Source: Acholoe squamosa
Taxonomy: Eukaryota; Annelida; Polychaeta; Phyllodocida; Polynoidae
Direction: 5' to 3'
DNA length: 64,000 nt
NCBI GenBank assembly: GCA_949317995.1
Contig: OX439041.1
Coordinates: 16,709,501-16,773,500 of the forward strand
Below, piece by piece: positions 23,712-34,683 of this stretch. The position numbers and the translations under genes were made by a program. The number at the start of each line of letters is the position of its first letter. The stretch's first letter is position 1. The notes under the pieces were generated by a model, which saw only the letters and a list, made by a program, of their open reading frames with translations, was not told the origin of the DNA and searched no databases.

Positions 23712-24177
23712 TGTGACCCATCCTAACAAAGTGGTACTGAAGTCGCACATTTAGAAGCCTAGATATAGGCTTCTCAAGTGGTATAGTGTCAAAAATATCA
23801 GATTTTTTAAAATTGATATTTTAGCATTTTTCTAACCTATGGGTAGATATCTTTCAGAATCCTTGCCTACTAAACTGAATTTAAGCCCCAAATGCATAAA
23901 AGACATAGCTATAGTTTTCTTGGTTATGTAGAATTACATGGGAATTATATAGGATTCATAAATTATTATATGTTTAAAATGTCAATTATCTCAGTTTAAA
24001 CGATTTTTAATTCATCCGACTAAATTTACCGACAGCAGATCCTTAGAGAACCACCTGGTTCAAATATGGAAGTGTTATATACCAAATGAAAGCTCTTGAT
24101 GAGCTGTAAATGAATATGCCAATAACTAAACATTTTGTATGTGCGACTTCCGTACCATTTTGTAAGGATGGGTCACA
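23712..24177. mobile_element. MITE with 35-bp terminal inverted repeats (TGTGACCCATCC ends)
   Basis: The left arm TGTGACCCATCCTAACAAAG, continuing GGTACTGAAGTCGCACAT, is mirrored almost exactly at 24143-24177. No coding capacity. The target duplication is uncertain. Confidence 0.7.
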
Positions 24178-24479
24178 TTTGGCTACACATTTGAATGGTT
24201 TTGAACAATTACTTCACTGTTAGAAAGCTGAGATCATGGCCAGTCAATATATCATAGTCTGTGAGTATCTAGACTAGAGTCCTGAAATGCTTTCAACTCT
24301 TTTTTACAAAAAGAACTCATGATTGATATATCCTCAAGGACCGATCAGACTGGCCGTAGAAGATCTACAGCTACGAAGGCAAATCCACAACTAAGACTAA
24401 GATTTGATCACGATGTCTTGCATACTAAGTATAATTGTATACTTTTTCAACATTTTATTCTTCCCATCAAAACCCCAAC

Positions 24480-25180
24480 TGACAATCTACCTTTGGCATA
24501 TTATATACTTTTTTCCTCTGGGTAAAATTGTGACCCTTCTTGTGAAATTTATGATTTTACCCTTTTGCTAAATCTGACTCTTCCCATCAGACCTTGACCT
24601 AGCACTCGATGTCTGTTGATTGTGCAAAATATATATTTTTGCTAAATAAAATGACCCTTCTTGTAAAATTTCACTTTATGTCAACTGAATGTACATTTAT
24701 TTGTGATCTTTAAATTCTGATCCTTCTCACTACACGTTTTCTTTCTTTTTTTTTTTCTAGTAAAATATGATTATATTGGGGAAGATTTAGAAGTGCAGAC
24801 TGATCTTTCTCATCAAACCCTGTAACTCCATATCTGCCAGATTGTACACTTCTGTGAAATGTGACCCGTTTCTGAATAATTGTACATGTTTGCTTAATCT
24901 GACCCCATTGTGTGGAATTTTGAAATTTCCCCTCCTAATTGTACATTTTCACAAAATCCGACTATATTTTGTGGAATGACTTTTTGTCACCTAACTGCAC
25001 TTTTGGAATAACTGACATTTTAAGAAATTTGCAACTGCACACAATTTTCAAAATCCGACTCTTATTGTGCAATTATACACATCTTCAAAAAAACAACCTT
25101 TCATACCAAACCACTGCCCGGTACAACATATCTGTCAAGTTGTGCATTTTTTTTTTTAATTGATCCTTTGTCACCCAATT
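24480..25180. repeat. T-rich degenerate repeat tract
   Basis: Phrases such as GACCCTTCTTGT, AATTGTACATTTT and TTTGTCACCCAATTGTAC recur irregularly every 60-110 bp and reappear at 25330-25570. I see no gene; it looks like an old, low-complexity repeat. Confidence 0.4.
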
Positions 25181-25188
25181 GTACCCTT

Positions 25189-25330
25189 CAGGGATGAAAG
25201 TCACAGAGCACAAAACTCCCTGAAATAGTAAAATATTCGCTCAAAAACCTGGTTTTTTATATGAATGTACAGGTCCTTGTAACTTCAAAATCCTTGAATT
25301 CAGGGAAATCCCTGATGACTTTCATCCCTG
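25189..25330. mobile_element. hAT-like MITE (CAGGGATGAAAGTC ends)
   Basis: The perfect inverted ends CAGGGATGAAAGTC and GACTTTCATCCCTG bound a 142-bp AT-rich core. ACCCTT borders both sides, but the surrounding tract repeats that phrase, so the duplication is not decisive. Confidence 0.65.
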
Positions 25331-25977
25331 ACCCTTTTGCATAATTTGACTATTTTTGAAAATTTTTGCAAGTGCCATTCCCACATTCCCACAGTACCCC
25401 GACCACGCACTCTAGATATCTCTACCATGTTGTACATTTTTTCTTCAAAATAATACCCTTTTTGTGCAATTTCACTTTTTGTTACCCAATTATACTTAAA
25501 AAAAAACAACTTTTTTAGGGCATGACTTTTTGTCACTTTTTTTTTCAAAATTTGACCCTTCTCGCCAAACCCCCACCTGGCCACTTTATCCTTTGCTCAT
25601 GATTTCATTTCTCCCAAAGAATTAATTTCTTACATATACTTATGGAATAAAGGATAATAAAGCACTTCTAAATGACCAGAGGGACCATTTTGGTCATCTT
25701 GAGGAGTCACTCTCACAATGGCATGTTAAATATTCAACTTAAAGTCACAATTTAAACAAATGCTTCTGCTTGTTTTGACATACTATATACTGCTACACAT
25801 GCATATACCAATCACCTGCTCAAGCAGTTCTCAAAGTAACACTGTAGATCTATTACATCTATGTATATCTACTTGACATACCAACGGGGGTATTGTCCTT
25901 TGTGTCTCAGCACCGGAGAAAGTGTTAAAGCTCTTTAGAAATTAACCGAAATAATCCGAATCAGTATTGTAGTATAT

Positions 25978-27001
25978 AGTGTATGGAACGGGACTATAGC
26001 TAATCAAAGGAAATTGCTCACCTGGGATGCAGCCAATCAGAGGCCTCCCTTTTGGCGAAAAATTCAAAAAGGGGGGTCATGTGACCTAGACCCCTGTGGT
26101 GTGGTGCCAAAATGGACCAATCAGAACCCTCCCTTTTGGCGGGAAATTCAAAATGGTCACGTAACCCAGATGTGGCGTGCCTCCAAAATGACGCCCTCTG
26201 ATTGGCTGGCTGTTTAGGTCATGTGACCTCTATTATGACCCTAATTTTGGTGGGAAATTTGAAATTTGGTTGACTTTATTTTTAAATTTTCTGCCAAAAT
26301 GGAGACCTCTGATTGGTTGGCTGTCCACACATCATACCATCAGCTGTATACAAGCGGTCACGTGACCTTATTAGCATAAAGAGCATGTGGTTTATTATGT
26401 ACCATAAATCTCTGGTCATAAGCCAGATTTTTTTTCTATTTTTGACCAAAACCGGCTTATAAATTTCTCCCAAAGTCTACCCCCGGCTTATGACCGGGGT
26501 TTTTAAAAGTTTGAATTATTTTTAACCATATTTCAATAGTATACAATAGAAAATAACAGCTTAAAAACCAGAGACCCTCTATTACTTTAATATGTACGAT
26601 TTGTTATCATACAAGTTCATTTCAATGTGTTTTCTATAAGAAATCAATAAAATATTGATTGAAATATGGCTAATTTTCCTTAAAAATTGGTGAGATTTTT
26701 TGGTTTTAGGGGGGGTAAGGCGGGGTCAGGAGGCTCAACTCACCCCCCGCCTTATGACCGGGGTTTTTGCAAAAGACTAAAATGGACCAAAACCAGCTTC
26801 TATATTTCTGCTGGACTCACCCACCCCCGCTTATGACCGGGGCCGGCTTGTGACCGGGGATTTACAGTAGATGAGGGCGTGACTATAGTGAGATATTTTT
26901 TTATAAATAAAAAAAAGGCCAGCTGAAAGCTTGCCAAAAAAATTAAAAAAAAATTTAAAAACATTTGGGGGGCTTTTGGGGGGGGGCCTTTTTTGGGGAG
27001 T
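25978..27001 (+). repeat. Left terminal inverted repeat of element 1
   Basis: Matches the complement of 36889-37601 from AGTGTATGGAACGGGAC inward. Excluding the MITE at 26402-26867 it is about 556 bp. It holds four CCAAT boxes in CCAATCAGA/TGATTGG context (near 26034, 26115, 26199 and 26310). These alternate with GTCAYGTGACC-like palindromes (near 26078, 26156, 26219 and 26358) and CCAAAATGG or CCTCCCTTTTGGC blocks. The modular promoter-like layout suggests transcriptional or replication control at the ends (inference). Confidence 0.85.
26402..26867. mobile_element. MITE inserted in left TIR of element 1 (TA duplication)
   Basis: TA at 26400-26401 and 26868-26869; the ends CCATAAATCTCTGG and CCGGGGATTTACAG are inverted. 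It is absent from the right TIR, where ATGTAGATGAGGG is contiguous, so the empty site is preserved in the same window. CGGCTTATGACCGGGG-like motifs repeat inside. Length 466 bp. Confidence 0.85.
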
Positions 27002-27356
27002 AGTTCACATTCCACTTTTATTTGTCATAATTTCATTTTCAAGCGATTATATTTACACATCATTAAATACAAGTCCACACTCTCTACATATCATAGTTGA
27101 ATATAGGATAGGAATACGATAGAACATACACATGGAGCAGTACACATTTAACTTTTATTTGTCATAATTTTATTTCATATTTTTCATTTTATTCAATTAC
27201 ATTTACAAGTCGGTGAATACCAGCTTACATACAAACTACCTTGGTGTCTTATCTATACATGAATCGTGATACATTGTGGGAGGTCCTTGTCCGGTTCATA
27301 TATGTTGTCCCTGGTGAATCTATGGTGGTGTCTGGTGTATATATGTTGTTCCTCAT

Positions 27357-27740
27357 TTATCTACTGTGTCGTCCGACGCTGGTTGTCCAAAAGGAAAGAC
27401 GTATTTCCCCACTTCTCGGTTCATTCTGAGAAGCTGCAACTCGTTGTCCAGAGAGTTTAATTTCTTTAGGATTTACGTCAGCAAATTTTTGCTCAGTGGA
27501 CTTAGGTTCATACCTTCCGAGGCCAACGGGCAGGTAGGAGAATGTCTGAAATGTTCCACTTTCTAACCATGTGTGTATAGTGACTCCACATTGGTAGCAT
27601 TGAACAACGTCCTTACCTCTGATGTAAAAGAATCCGTGGGTGGCGAGTTTCTCTGAGAAAGGACGGGGTTTATTCCACATAAATGAGTTAAAAGTGTTGA
27701 GTCTCCTCGATAAATCGGCGAAACGTATGTACTTGGTCAT
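27357..27740 (-). pseudogene. BIR-domain (inhibitor-of-apoptosis-like) protein, frameshifted
   Basis: The frame opens with a BIR-type start: R-x2-TF...W then LATHGFFYIRGKDVVQCYQC, with zinc ligands Cys48 and Cys51. After W58 the frame loses BIR character. The matching second half, with the expected His and Cys ligands (EH...H..C), lies in an adjacent frame at about 27530-27556, so a frameshift has broken the zinc fold. BIR proteins bind caspases or related partners and block cell death; viruses and mobile elements sometimes carry them. The protein is transcribed away from the polymerase side. A TATA box lies at 27891-27899. No RING domain is seen. Confidence 0.75.
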
Positions 27741-27890
27741 TCTCCTGTCGCACGTAGGCAGAAAGGTAGGTAGGTGGGTAGGTAGGTAGGTAACGTGGTG
27801 GGGACAGTGACGACGGTGGTAGTAGCTGTGTCGAGTGTGGATGTACCAGTGCCAGGCGAGGTGGTAAATGTGTCACCACAGTCGTGAGTG

Positions 27891-27899
27891 CTTTATATA
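27891..27899 (-). promoter_or_regulatory. TATA box upstream of BIR gene
   Basis: TATATAAAG on the minus strand, about 150 bp before the BIR ATG. The same CCTATATAAAGCAC context recurs 1 kb away before the death-domain gene. Confidence 0.6.
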
Positions 27900-28117
27900 G
27901 GTGTGTTTAATCTGCTTTCCAGCTGCATACTCCCCGTCTCCATCACGACCACCACGTTCCTGTGTAGCAACTTAGGATCCGGATCCCCGTGGTGCACACC
28001 TCCGCCTCCTTCACATAATACACCACTCCCTTCCCACAGGTAGAAACTGTCTGCGGTTACTGTATTAGAAGGGTGTGCTTGATATATGTAAGTACGCCTT
28101 AAATCATGAAAATCGAT

Positions 28118-28864
28118 TTACTTTCCACAATCATCCATCAGCACTCGAATGAGCTGATGTTGTGTACTGCTGGTTTCAGCTTGCCACATTTTCAACACTT
28201 TAAAGGAGTGTAGAGATAGATCTTGTTCCGGTTGTTGAGCGATGGTAGTTAGTTTCTCAGACATCAATCCTAAATACAACTCCATATCTTTCCACTCCCT
28301 GGATAGATATTCAGACATGGTGATAAAGTACCTCTCCATTAAAAACAGGTCGGAGTTGTTGTAATCCAAGTTGTACATCTTGAAAAAGTTCTGCGACTGA
28401 AGCAACCGATCTTGTCGATGAACACTGATGTAGGCATGGTGGTGTTCTCCCCATCTGGCATGAGGCGTAGTTTCAGACCACCAAGTTTTGAACATCTCCA
28501 TACACATCTCCTGCACCGTCTTGATAACGACCAGCTTCTCCAGATGATCATAGGAAATCCCCAAATAGATTCCCAATTTCCTCCAAGATCCAACTAGCTT
28601 TCTTCCTATTTTATGAAGCAAATGGTCACTGTATCAAAAATTCATCTCGCCCATGATACCTTCAGCATGTACACTCACTTCACATACATCAGAGGAAGAC
28701 AGGGAGGAAGGATTTTCAAGACTCATCTCGTCTGCAAAAACTTCAGAAAGCACTCGATGAAGGTCGGTAGGCAGGCAGGTAGGCAGGCAGCCGGTGGGTA
28801 GGTGACATGGCGGCATTGGTGATGGTGGATAAATGGTGGTAGGCGCAGTAGTCATAGTGGTCAA
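28118..28864 (-). pseudogene. Death-domain protein with tandem death-fold repeats, one in-frame stop
   Basis: The frame from an ATG at 28864 to the stop at 28118 (248 codons plus stop) is interrupted only by TGA at 28634-28636. It starts with a Pro/Thr-rich leader. Downstream of the stop are two related units. One is SWRKLGIYLGISYDHLEKL...VQEMCMEMFKTWW; the other is EWKDMELYLGLMSEKLTTI...HSFKVLKMWQ. Both have the W..L...LG....L..I....C/K.ML..W pattern of death domains. Death folds assemble apoptotic and innate immune signalling complexes, so a decoy or adaptor role in the host cell is plausible. It neighbours the BIR gene on the same strand. Confidence 0.65.
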
Positions 28865-28897
28865 CAGTGATATATCCTTTCAAGAGAAATCAGGGTG

Positions 28898-28906
28898 CTT
28901 TATATA
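28898..28906 (-). promoter_or_regulatory. TATA box upstream of death-domain gene
   Basis: TATATAAAG on the minus strand lies 34 bp upstream of the ATG at 28864, in the same CCTATATAAAGCACYC context as the BIR promoter. Confidence 0.6.
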
Positions 28907-28964
28907 GGGTGATTTAATCCTATTTCCAGCTAGATACTCCCCACCGCCTTTACCTTTCTGTGTA

Positions 28965-29744
28965 GCAACTTTTCAGCATGACCCTTTGGATCTGTTGACA
29001 TCAAACAGGAGGAGAGACACTGTGACAAGCCTATTTGGTGGGATTATGGGTGATTGCTTCCATTCTGTGTAGCGACTTATCTTTAGATCTGTTGACATAA
29101 AACAGGTGGAAAGGTATTGTGATAACTGTATTTAGGTGGGATTACAGGGAGTTAAAACCTGTGATAATTATCTTAATGTGCTTAACAGGTGTAAGGCAGG
29201 CTCGCCCGTTAAGTTATTATGAGATTCCTTAATTTCTACTCCTCCCCTTGTTAACAGGGGGTGTGTAAATGGGACCAACTACTCTTTGAAGTTTTCTGAT
29301 CCTATTCAGACGAACTTTCTTCTGGATCCTCCTACGGTTTGGTTCACCTGTGGAGGGCAGGTGAAATCAGATTTATAGATACCCTACCGAGTGAGGATCT
29401 CTGTGATCATAGGATTAGAGCTCTTTTCTAAAAGATATCAAAAGCCGACTTTGATCCTGCTGGAACTCTTTTTTCTCTGGACGGCCTTTCCTTTGATGAT
29501 CTAAGAGTGGAGTGTTTTCTATTTTTTTTTTCATCTGGATTCTCCTATTGTTTATTTCCCCTGTGGAGGACAGGTGAAATAGGATTTATAGGAGTCTCTT
29601 TGACTACAGGATTAGACCTCTTTTCTAAGAGACGTCAAAGCCACCTTTCATCTATTCAAACTGCAATAAGGGGTTTATCTCCAGAGGAGTATACAAGGGA
29701 GGGAGAAAATTTCATTCACTCACACCTTCTCTGCAACCCTCACC
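28965..29744. promoter_or_regulatory. Divergent intergenic region with duplicated block
   Basis: No gene is seen. A block at about 29325-29460 (GGATCCTCCTACGG... CACCTGTGGAGGGCAGGTGA... CTCTTTTCTAAAAGA) is repeated in diverged form at about 29537-29660. It lies between the minus-strand apoptosis genes and the plus-strand genes, so it probably contains the plus-strand promoter. Another repeated phrase, TGTGTAGCRACTT followed by GGATCTGTTGACAT, occurs at about 28968 and 29066. Confidence 0.5.
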
Positions 29745-31031
29745 ATGAGTAGAAGACAGACTAAGCTACAGCTCTTGAGAAAGATGAGAAGGATCAAGAG
29801 TGTATTGTCTTCTCCTGCTGCTGAAGATGCTACGGCAGCTGCTCCTGCTTACGACCCACGTGGTGTAGCGGGTGGTGGTGTTACTGCTCCTGCTACTGTT
29901 GCTGCTGCTGCTACTGCTACTACTGCTGATGACGACGGCGCTACTGTTGACGGAGAGTCTCATACATCTCCTTACTGGTCACCGATGTTTTATGCCCCCG
30001 CTGGTGCTGGTGCTGCTGCTGCTGATGCAGGTGTTACTACTACTGCTGCTGATGCTGATCATCATCATCCTCACACTGGAGAAGACCATGCTGGTGCAAC
30101 TACAGCTGACACAGACACTGACGATTGCAGTGATACGGATTATTTGGAGACCCATAAAGATCAGCAGACCCAGTACGTGGCAGGAATAGAGGGAGAGGAG
30201 GAAGAGACGGAGGGGGAGTTGACTTCTCCAGCAGTTGCTCAAAGATCACCCGATCTACTCACCACTGCTATCCTAAAGGCTCTGAGAACCAACGGCTTCT
30301 GCTATCCACCAGGGGACACCGACGTCGAGCAGAGCCGGAGCAAGTTTTTTCCTAGCTCCCCGACTTAATCCCCCTCCACGAACGACGGCGTCTGGTTATC
30401 CTATTCCAAGAAGTCCCAAGATACCGACGTGTGCGTTGCTCCTGTTGCTGGTTCTGCTGTTGATTCAGCTCACACTGATGGCCCTACTCTTCTTACTTTG
30501 AAACCCTCTACGGGCATCAAGAGGAGTTTTACCAAGAGTGGCAACCAGGCGTCCAAGAAGAGAAAACCGCTAGTGAAATGAGTACCACCACCACCTTCCA
30601 CAGTCCCCAGATTGGAGTTCTTCGTTGACAGTTTGAAGCTGGAGATCTGGCTCGACGGGGTTAGGCTCTCCAAGGAATGCTACAGCACCATAAAGAGCAC
30701 CTCAACGCCCACCAGGGAAGTGACCTTCACCACTGACGCACTCCTCAAGCTAATAGCGAACATCACTGACGTGCAAGAGGAGGTACGGATACGCCACAGA
30801 TCGGTCTCCGAAGGACTTCCAAATCACATCACATGGTTCGTCGTCCTGGATCTGGAAAGCGAGATGTATGTAGCTGTCAGCTACTACAAGGGTAAGAACG
30901 TCATCCACATGCACAGGTACGAAGGACCCCAGAAAACTCGGACACAGGACGGTGTGACGCTTTCGACCAAGGCGCTGAAAGAACTGGGTAACAAAAAAGA
31001 GATTATTCTTGAATTTCTTGACAGAATTTGA
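29745..31031 (+). pseudogene. PC4-like (ssDNA-binding coactivator-type) protein with long disordered N-terminus, two in-frame stops
   Basis: One frame runs 428 codons from ATG 29745 to the stop at 31029-31031. It is interrupted only by TAA (30366-30368) and TGA (30579-30581). The start is Arg/Lys-rich (MSRRQTKLQLLRKMRRIK). Then comes an Ala/Thr/Asp/Gly-rich acidic region, a KKRKP nuclear-signal-like patch, and a globular C-terminus after 30612. The end reads YYKGKNVIHMHRYEGPQ, then KTRTQDGVTLSTKALKEL. This resembles the strand-strand-helix pattern of PC4/p15 ssDNA-binding domains (known of that family: dimeric, binds single-stranded DNA). Beside a DNA polymerase, a single-strand-binding role is attractive but unproven. 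Confidence 0.5.
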
Positions 31032-31130
31032 TTGAGACGTGTGTGAGATAGTGTTGATGTATGTTTTATATGTCGTGTATGTAGGTGTATATACTTTGTG
31101 TAGATATGTTGTGTATATAGGTGTACAGGT

Positions 31131-31138
31131 AGATAGAT

Positions 31139-31173
<35 letters not shown>

Positions 31174-31180
31174 AAGATAA

Positions 31181-31229
<49 letters not shown>
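31131..31229. repeat. (GATA)n microsatellite
   Basis: About 24 GATA units with a few GAAA variants, downstream of the PC4-like gene. Minus-strand YLSI frames are artefacts. Confidence 0.95.
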
Positions 31230-31230
<1 letters not shown>

Positions 31231-31335
31231 GAAAAATATTGAAAAAAAAATTCTCTTTACATATAAGTGAAAATGGATCAACATGAAGGAAGTGTTTCAA
31301 AAAATTTAAAAGGGTGTGCAATTACGACAGACACA

Positions 31336-34100
31336 TGGAAAAATGTAGGGTAATACCTAAATTTTGTCCTCTATGCGGCGAAGGTAATTGCAAAAAATTA
31401 CCTGTCGACGCGAATCTCTGGATGGAGTGACTATTCCTCCGATAATATGCACTATACCGCAGGGTGAGGAAATATTCACCAGGAATTAGCCCGCAATACA
31501 ACCAGGAGTCAGGACACACAAGGCTTGCGTGAGTGTAACAAACTTAAGACTACCAACCGGTGAGTTGAGTGACACTGTAGATACTATGCGTCAGATTCAC
31601 GTCATGCAAAGATTCAGATACAAAGTGGGTTTATCAGTAGGGTTAATTTTACAACACAGAGAAAACAGAAACAAACTACGCTACTTTCACACCTCCCAAA
31701 ACAACGCAACTCTTTTACATCCCCTCCCCACCATAACTAATTCAGAAACTTTGGAAGAGTTCCTCTTCCTCATGAAAACACTATCACTTCCGAAGAAGTA
31801 CAGAAACTTTGCGACTCTGACACCAAGTGGAAAGTTCTTTTTTTCCACCAGTTTGAACGTTTGCATTTACATGTAACCCAGAGCATTCCCCATAGGGGGT
31901 AGGGTTACCCAATTGGGTCGACTTAAAAAGAGAAGAGGTGTGTTAGATTTTCCCAACAGGGACACGTTATGCGTCTTTCGCTGCATATCCTTTCACTTAT
32001 ACAAGACCGGCAAACATGCTTCAAAATTGTTGTGTCAGTTTGATTCCACTGCGAAACCTGAAACCTTCCCAGGCTTGATCATCAGGGACTTACCCACGTT
32101 AGAGAACTTGTTTGATATACAAATAGCGGTTTACACCACCCATAAAGTGAGAGGTCAAAACCTGAAAAACGGAGTTACCTTCTTCAGACCGCCTTCCAAA
32201 ACTTCGGCCACCCGAGGTAAAGTCAACCTACACCTGTCCGCGAAACACGGCTTGCACATATCCCTTGTTACAGATTTCGATGAATACGCTGGCATCTACA
32301 AATGTCCCGAGTGTAAGTCGGCTTTCACGACTAAGTTCTTTTTCGAAGCTCTAGCAGATTTTTCCAATTTTCCTCCCGACGGAAATTCAAAAAAGTACCC
32401 TTACAAAATTACTTTTGATTACGAAGCTTTCTTCAGACCGTCCAAATAACTGTCGACCGAACCCGTGTCAGTCCTGTGGGAACACGCCCCTCTGTCGGCT
32501 AGCGTTTGCATCCGACTTTCCAGGACGCAAAGGTCCAGTCTGCTTCGTGAGACAATCTGACGCAGATTCCGACCCCTTGTTGAATAGGGTTTTGAATTAC
32601 ATATGTTTTCACCCATCCTCTAATACCGTTTTCCAATTTCACGTTTGGTGGTTCTACGCTCACGAGTGCATACTGCTGCGCAGATATCCGTGTGCTTCAG
32701 ACAGGGACGAGAGACATGACAGAACAGCTATAGTAAGCGCTTACTTAAAAGCTCTAGGTCAAAAGTTGATCATCGTATGGGAGTGTGAATGGAGGAAGAT
32801 GAAACGCCAGGATCTGCAGCTTATGGCATCCGAACAACAATGGAAGGTCAACAACTTGAAAGTGCTTCGAAATCCCATGACAGAGAGTGACATCATATCC
32901 TCTGTGAAAGACGGGAAAATGTTCGGTTTGATTCAGGTAGACATCACTACTCCTCCTCACCTACGTGAATACTTCGAAGAAATGACTCCTCTTTTCAAGA
33001 ACGTGACCATTTCAAAATCCGACATAGGAACTCACATGTCAGACTTGAAAACCTATTGAACGCTCCTCAGAGATCCTTGATAGGTAGTTACCACGGAAAA
33101 AAGGTTCTCTTGGGAACACCTCTTCGTAAGTGGTATTTGGATCACGGTTTGATAGTCACCGAAGTGCAGATGTTCATAGAATACTTTCCTAGACAACCCT
33201 TCGCCGGTTTCGCAGATGAAGTAACCACGGCGCGAAGATGTAGTGATGTGTACCCAAACGAGAAAATTCTGTCAGACTGTTACAAGTTAAGGGGAACACC
33301 ACATACGGTAAAACAATTTGCAACAAAGAAATACACTAGAGGTCGAACCTTCGAATTATTAACTAATTCATGGCGGTTCAAAAAGGGTACAGAGTTGACT
33401 ACAGATCTCTTTGAAGTCTAACTGCAACTGAAAACAGTCAGGAACAATCTTCCTATTCAAATATGGTTCATGGTGTACCAGTACGCCAAGTTGAAAATTC
33501 GACTTTTTGGATAAATTTATCGATCGGCGCGATTATGCTCTTTGTCAAATGGACACTGACAGTCTTTACATGGCTCTCAGCGGTGAAACATTGGACCAAC
33601 TCGTGAAACCCAACCTGAGAGAATCGTATTTTAGAGAGAAACGGAACTGGATTCCAACAGCGGTGTGCGATGATCACTTACACCCTTTCGTAAAGATAAA
33701 AACCGAAGGTTTGCAAGAATGGACCCCCCTCACTTCTTGTCAGAGACGATACGTTCACGATCAGAGAACTCCTGGTCTTTTCAAATCCGAGTGGGAGGGT
33801 GATGGGATTCTAAGTCTCAACTCCAAGACTTACATTTGCTACGATAAAGACTCAATAGGTGAAAGAAAATCCAAAAAAAAGGAGTGCAAAGGGGGTCATG
33901 AAAAAACAAAGGTTCAAGAACCCAAAGACTTCTTGGATGTTCTTTTGAAACTAAAAACTATCCATACCATTAATACAAATTTCAAAGTAATAGGAAACAA
34001 AATGCACACTTACACGATAGAGAAAAAGGGACTGAGTTACTTATATGTGAAACGTCGCATACATTCTGACCGAGTGACAACGAGTCCTTTAGAGTTATGA
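31336..34100 (+). pseudogene. Family-B (protein-primed type) DNA polymerase of element 1, fragmented
   Basis: Open pieces: a possible Cys-rich start at 31336 (CPLCGEGNC), 31529-32449 with a TAA at 31874-31876, 32415-33059, 33056-33421 and 33507-34100. The N-terminal region (from 31925) has a D-x2-C-x2-R-C...I...YT pattern like the OTU-like or zinc segment preceding polymerases of Polinton/adintovirus type, then YKCPECKSAF. Exo I is FDYEAFF near 32416. The palm C motif is MDTDSLYMALSG near 33550. TPGLFKSEWEGDG is shared with element 2. Motif B is reduced to KLRGT at 33287-33301. It would copy the element from its ends with a protein primer. At least three shifts and one stop inactivate it. Final residues are SPLEL. 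Confidence 0.8.
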
Positions 34101-34300
34101 AAAGGAAAAAAAAGAAAAAAAAATATGATAAAAAAATTAAATAACTGTAAAGGAAAAAAAAATAAAATTAGATGTAGATAAGCCGGTGAGATAATGTCCT
34201 TTGTTGTTGTGTTAACTTCATCTACTACATCCACTGGCTTACCTCGTTTATCAGTATTGAAAAAAAAACAAGACACCACCACAGATAGAGCTATAAGACC

Positions 34301-34682
34301 CACTTGGCAAAAAAAGTGTTTGTAACGTTTGCAAACGTTTTTATTTGGTTTGGGTAAAAAACGTTTAAAAAAACCCGTTATTTTGACGTTGAAAAAACGT
34401 TTTTAAATGTTTTTTCAATCAATTTTCAACCAAATAGAAACGTTTGCTTTTTCAACCAATTTTCAACCAAATAAAAACGTTTTTTATTTACGTTTCTTTT
34501 ACGTTAAAAAAAACGTTTTTTTAACCTGATATAAAAACGTTTTTATAAAAACGTCAAAATAACGTTTTTTTGAGTACATGTAAAAACGTTATTTTGACGT
34601 TTAAAAAAAAAGCGTTTTGCAAACTTAGGAATCAAAATAAAACGTTTTTTTTGACGTCAAAAAAACGTTTTTCTGCCAAGTG
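34301..34682. mobile_element. MITE inserted in zinc-ribbon gene of element 1 (CACTTGGCA ends)
   Basis: CACTTGGCAAAAAA at the left mirrors TTTTTCTGCCAAGTG at the right. The interior is many AACGTT-centred palindromic phrases (AAAAACGTTTTT). A fragment of the same family ends at 59425 (AAAAACGTTTTTTGCCAAGTG). Coding of the zinc-ribbon gene resumes exactly at its right edge. Confidence 0.7.
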
Positions 34683-34683
34683 G

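Noticed and set aside
30884-31321. 145-codon minus-strand frame rich in YLSI
   Set aside because: Product of the GATA microsatellite and antisense of the PC4-like gene.
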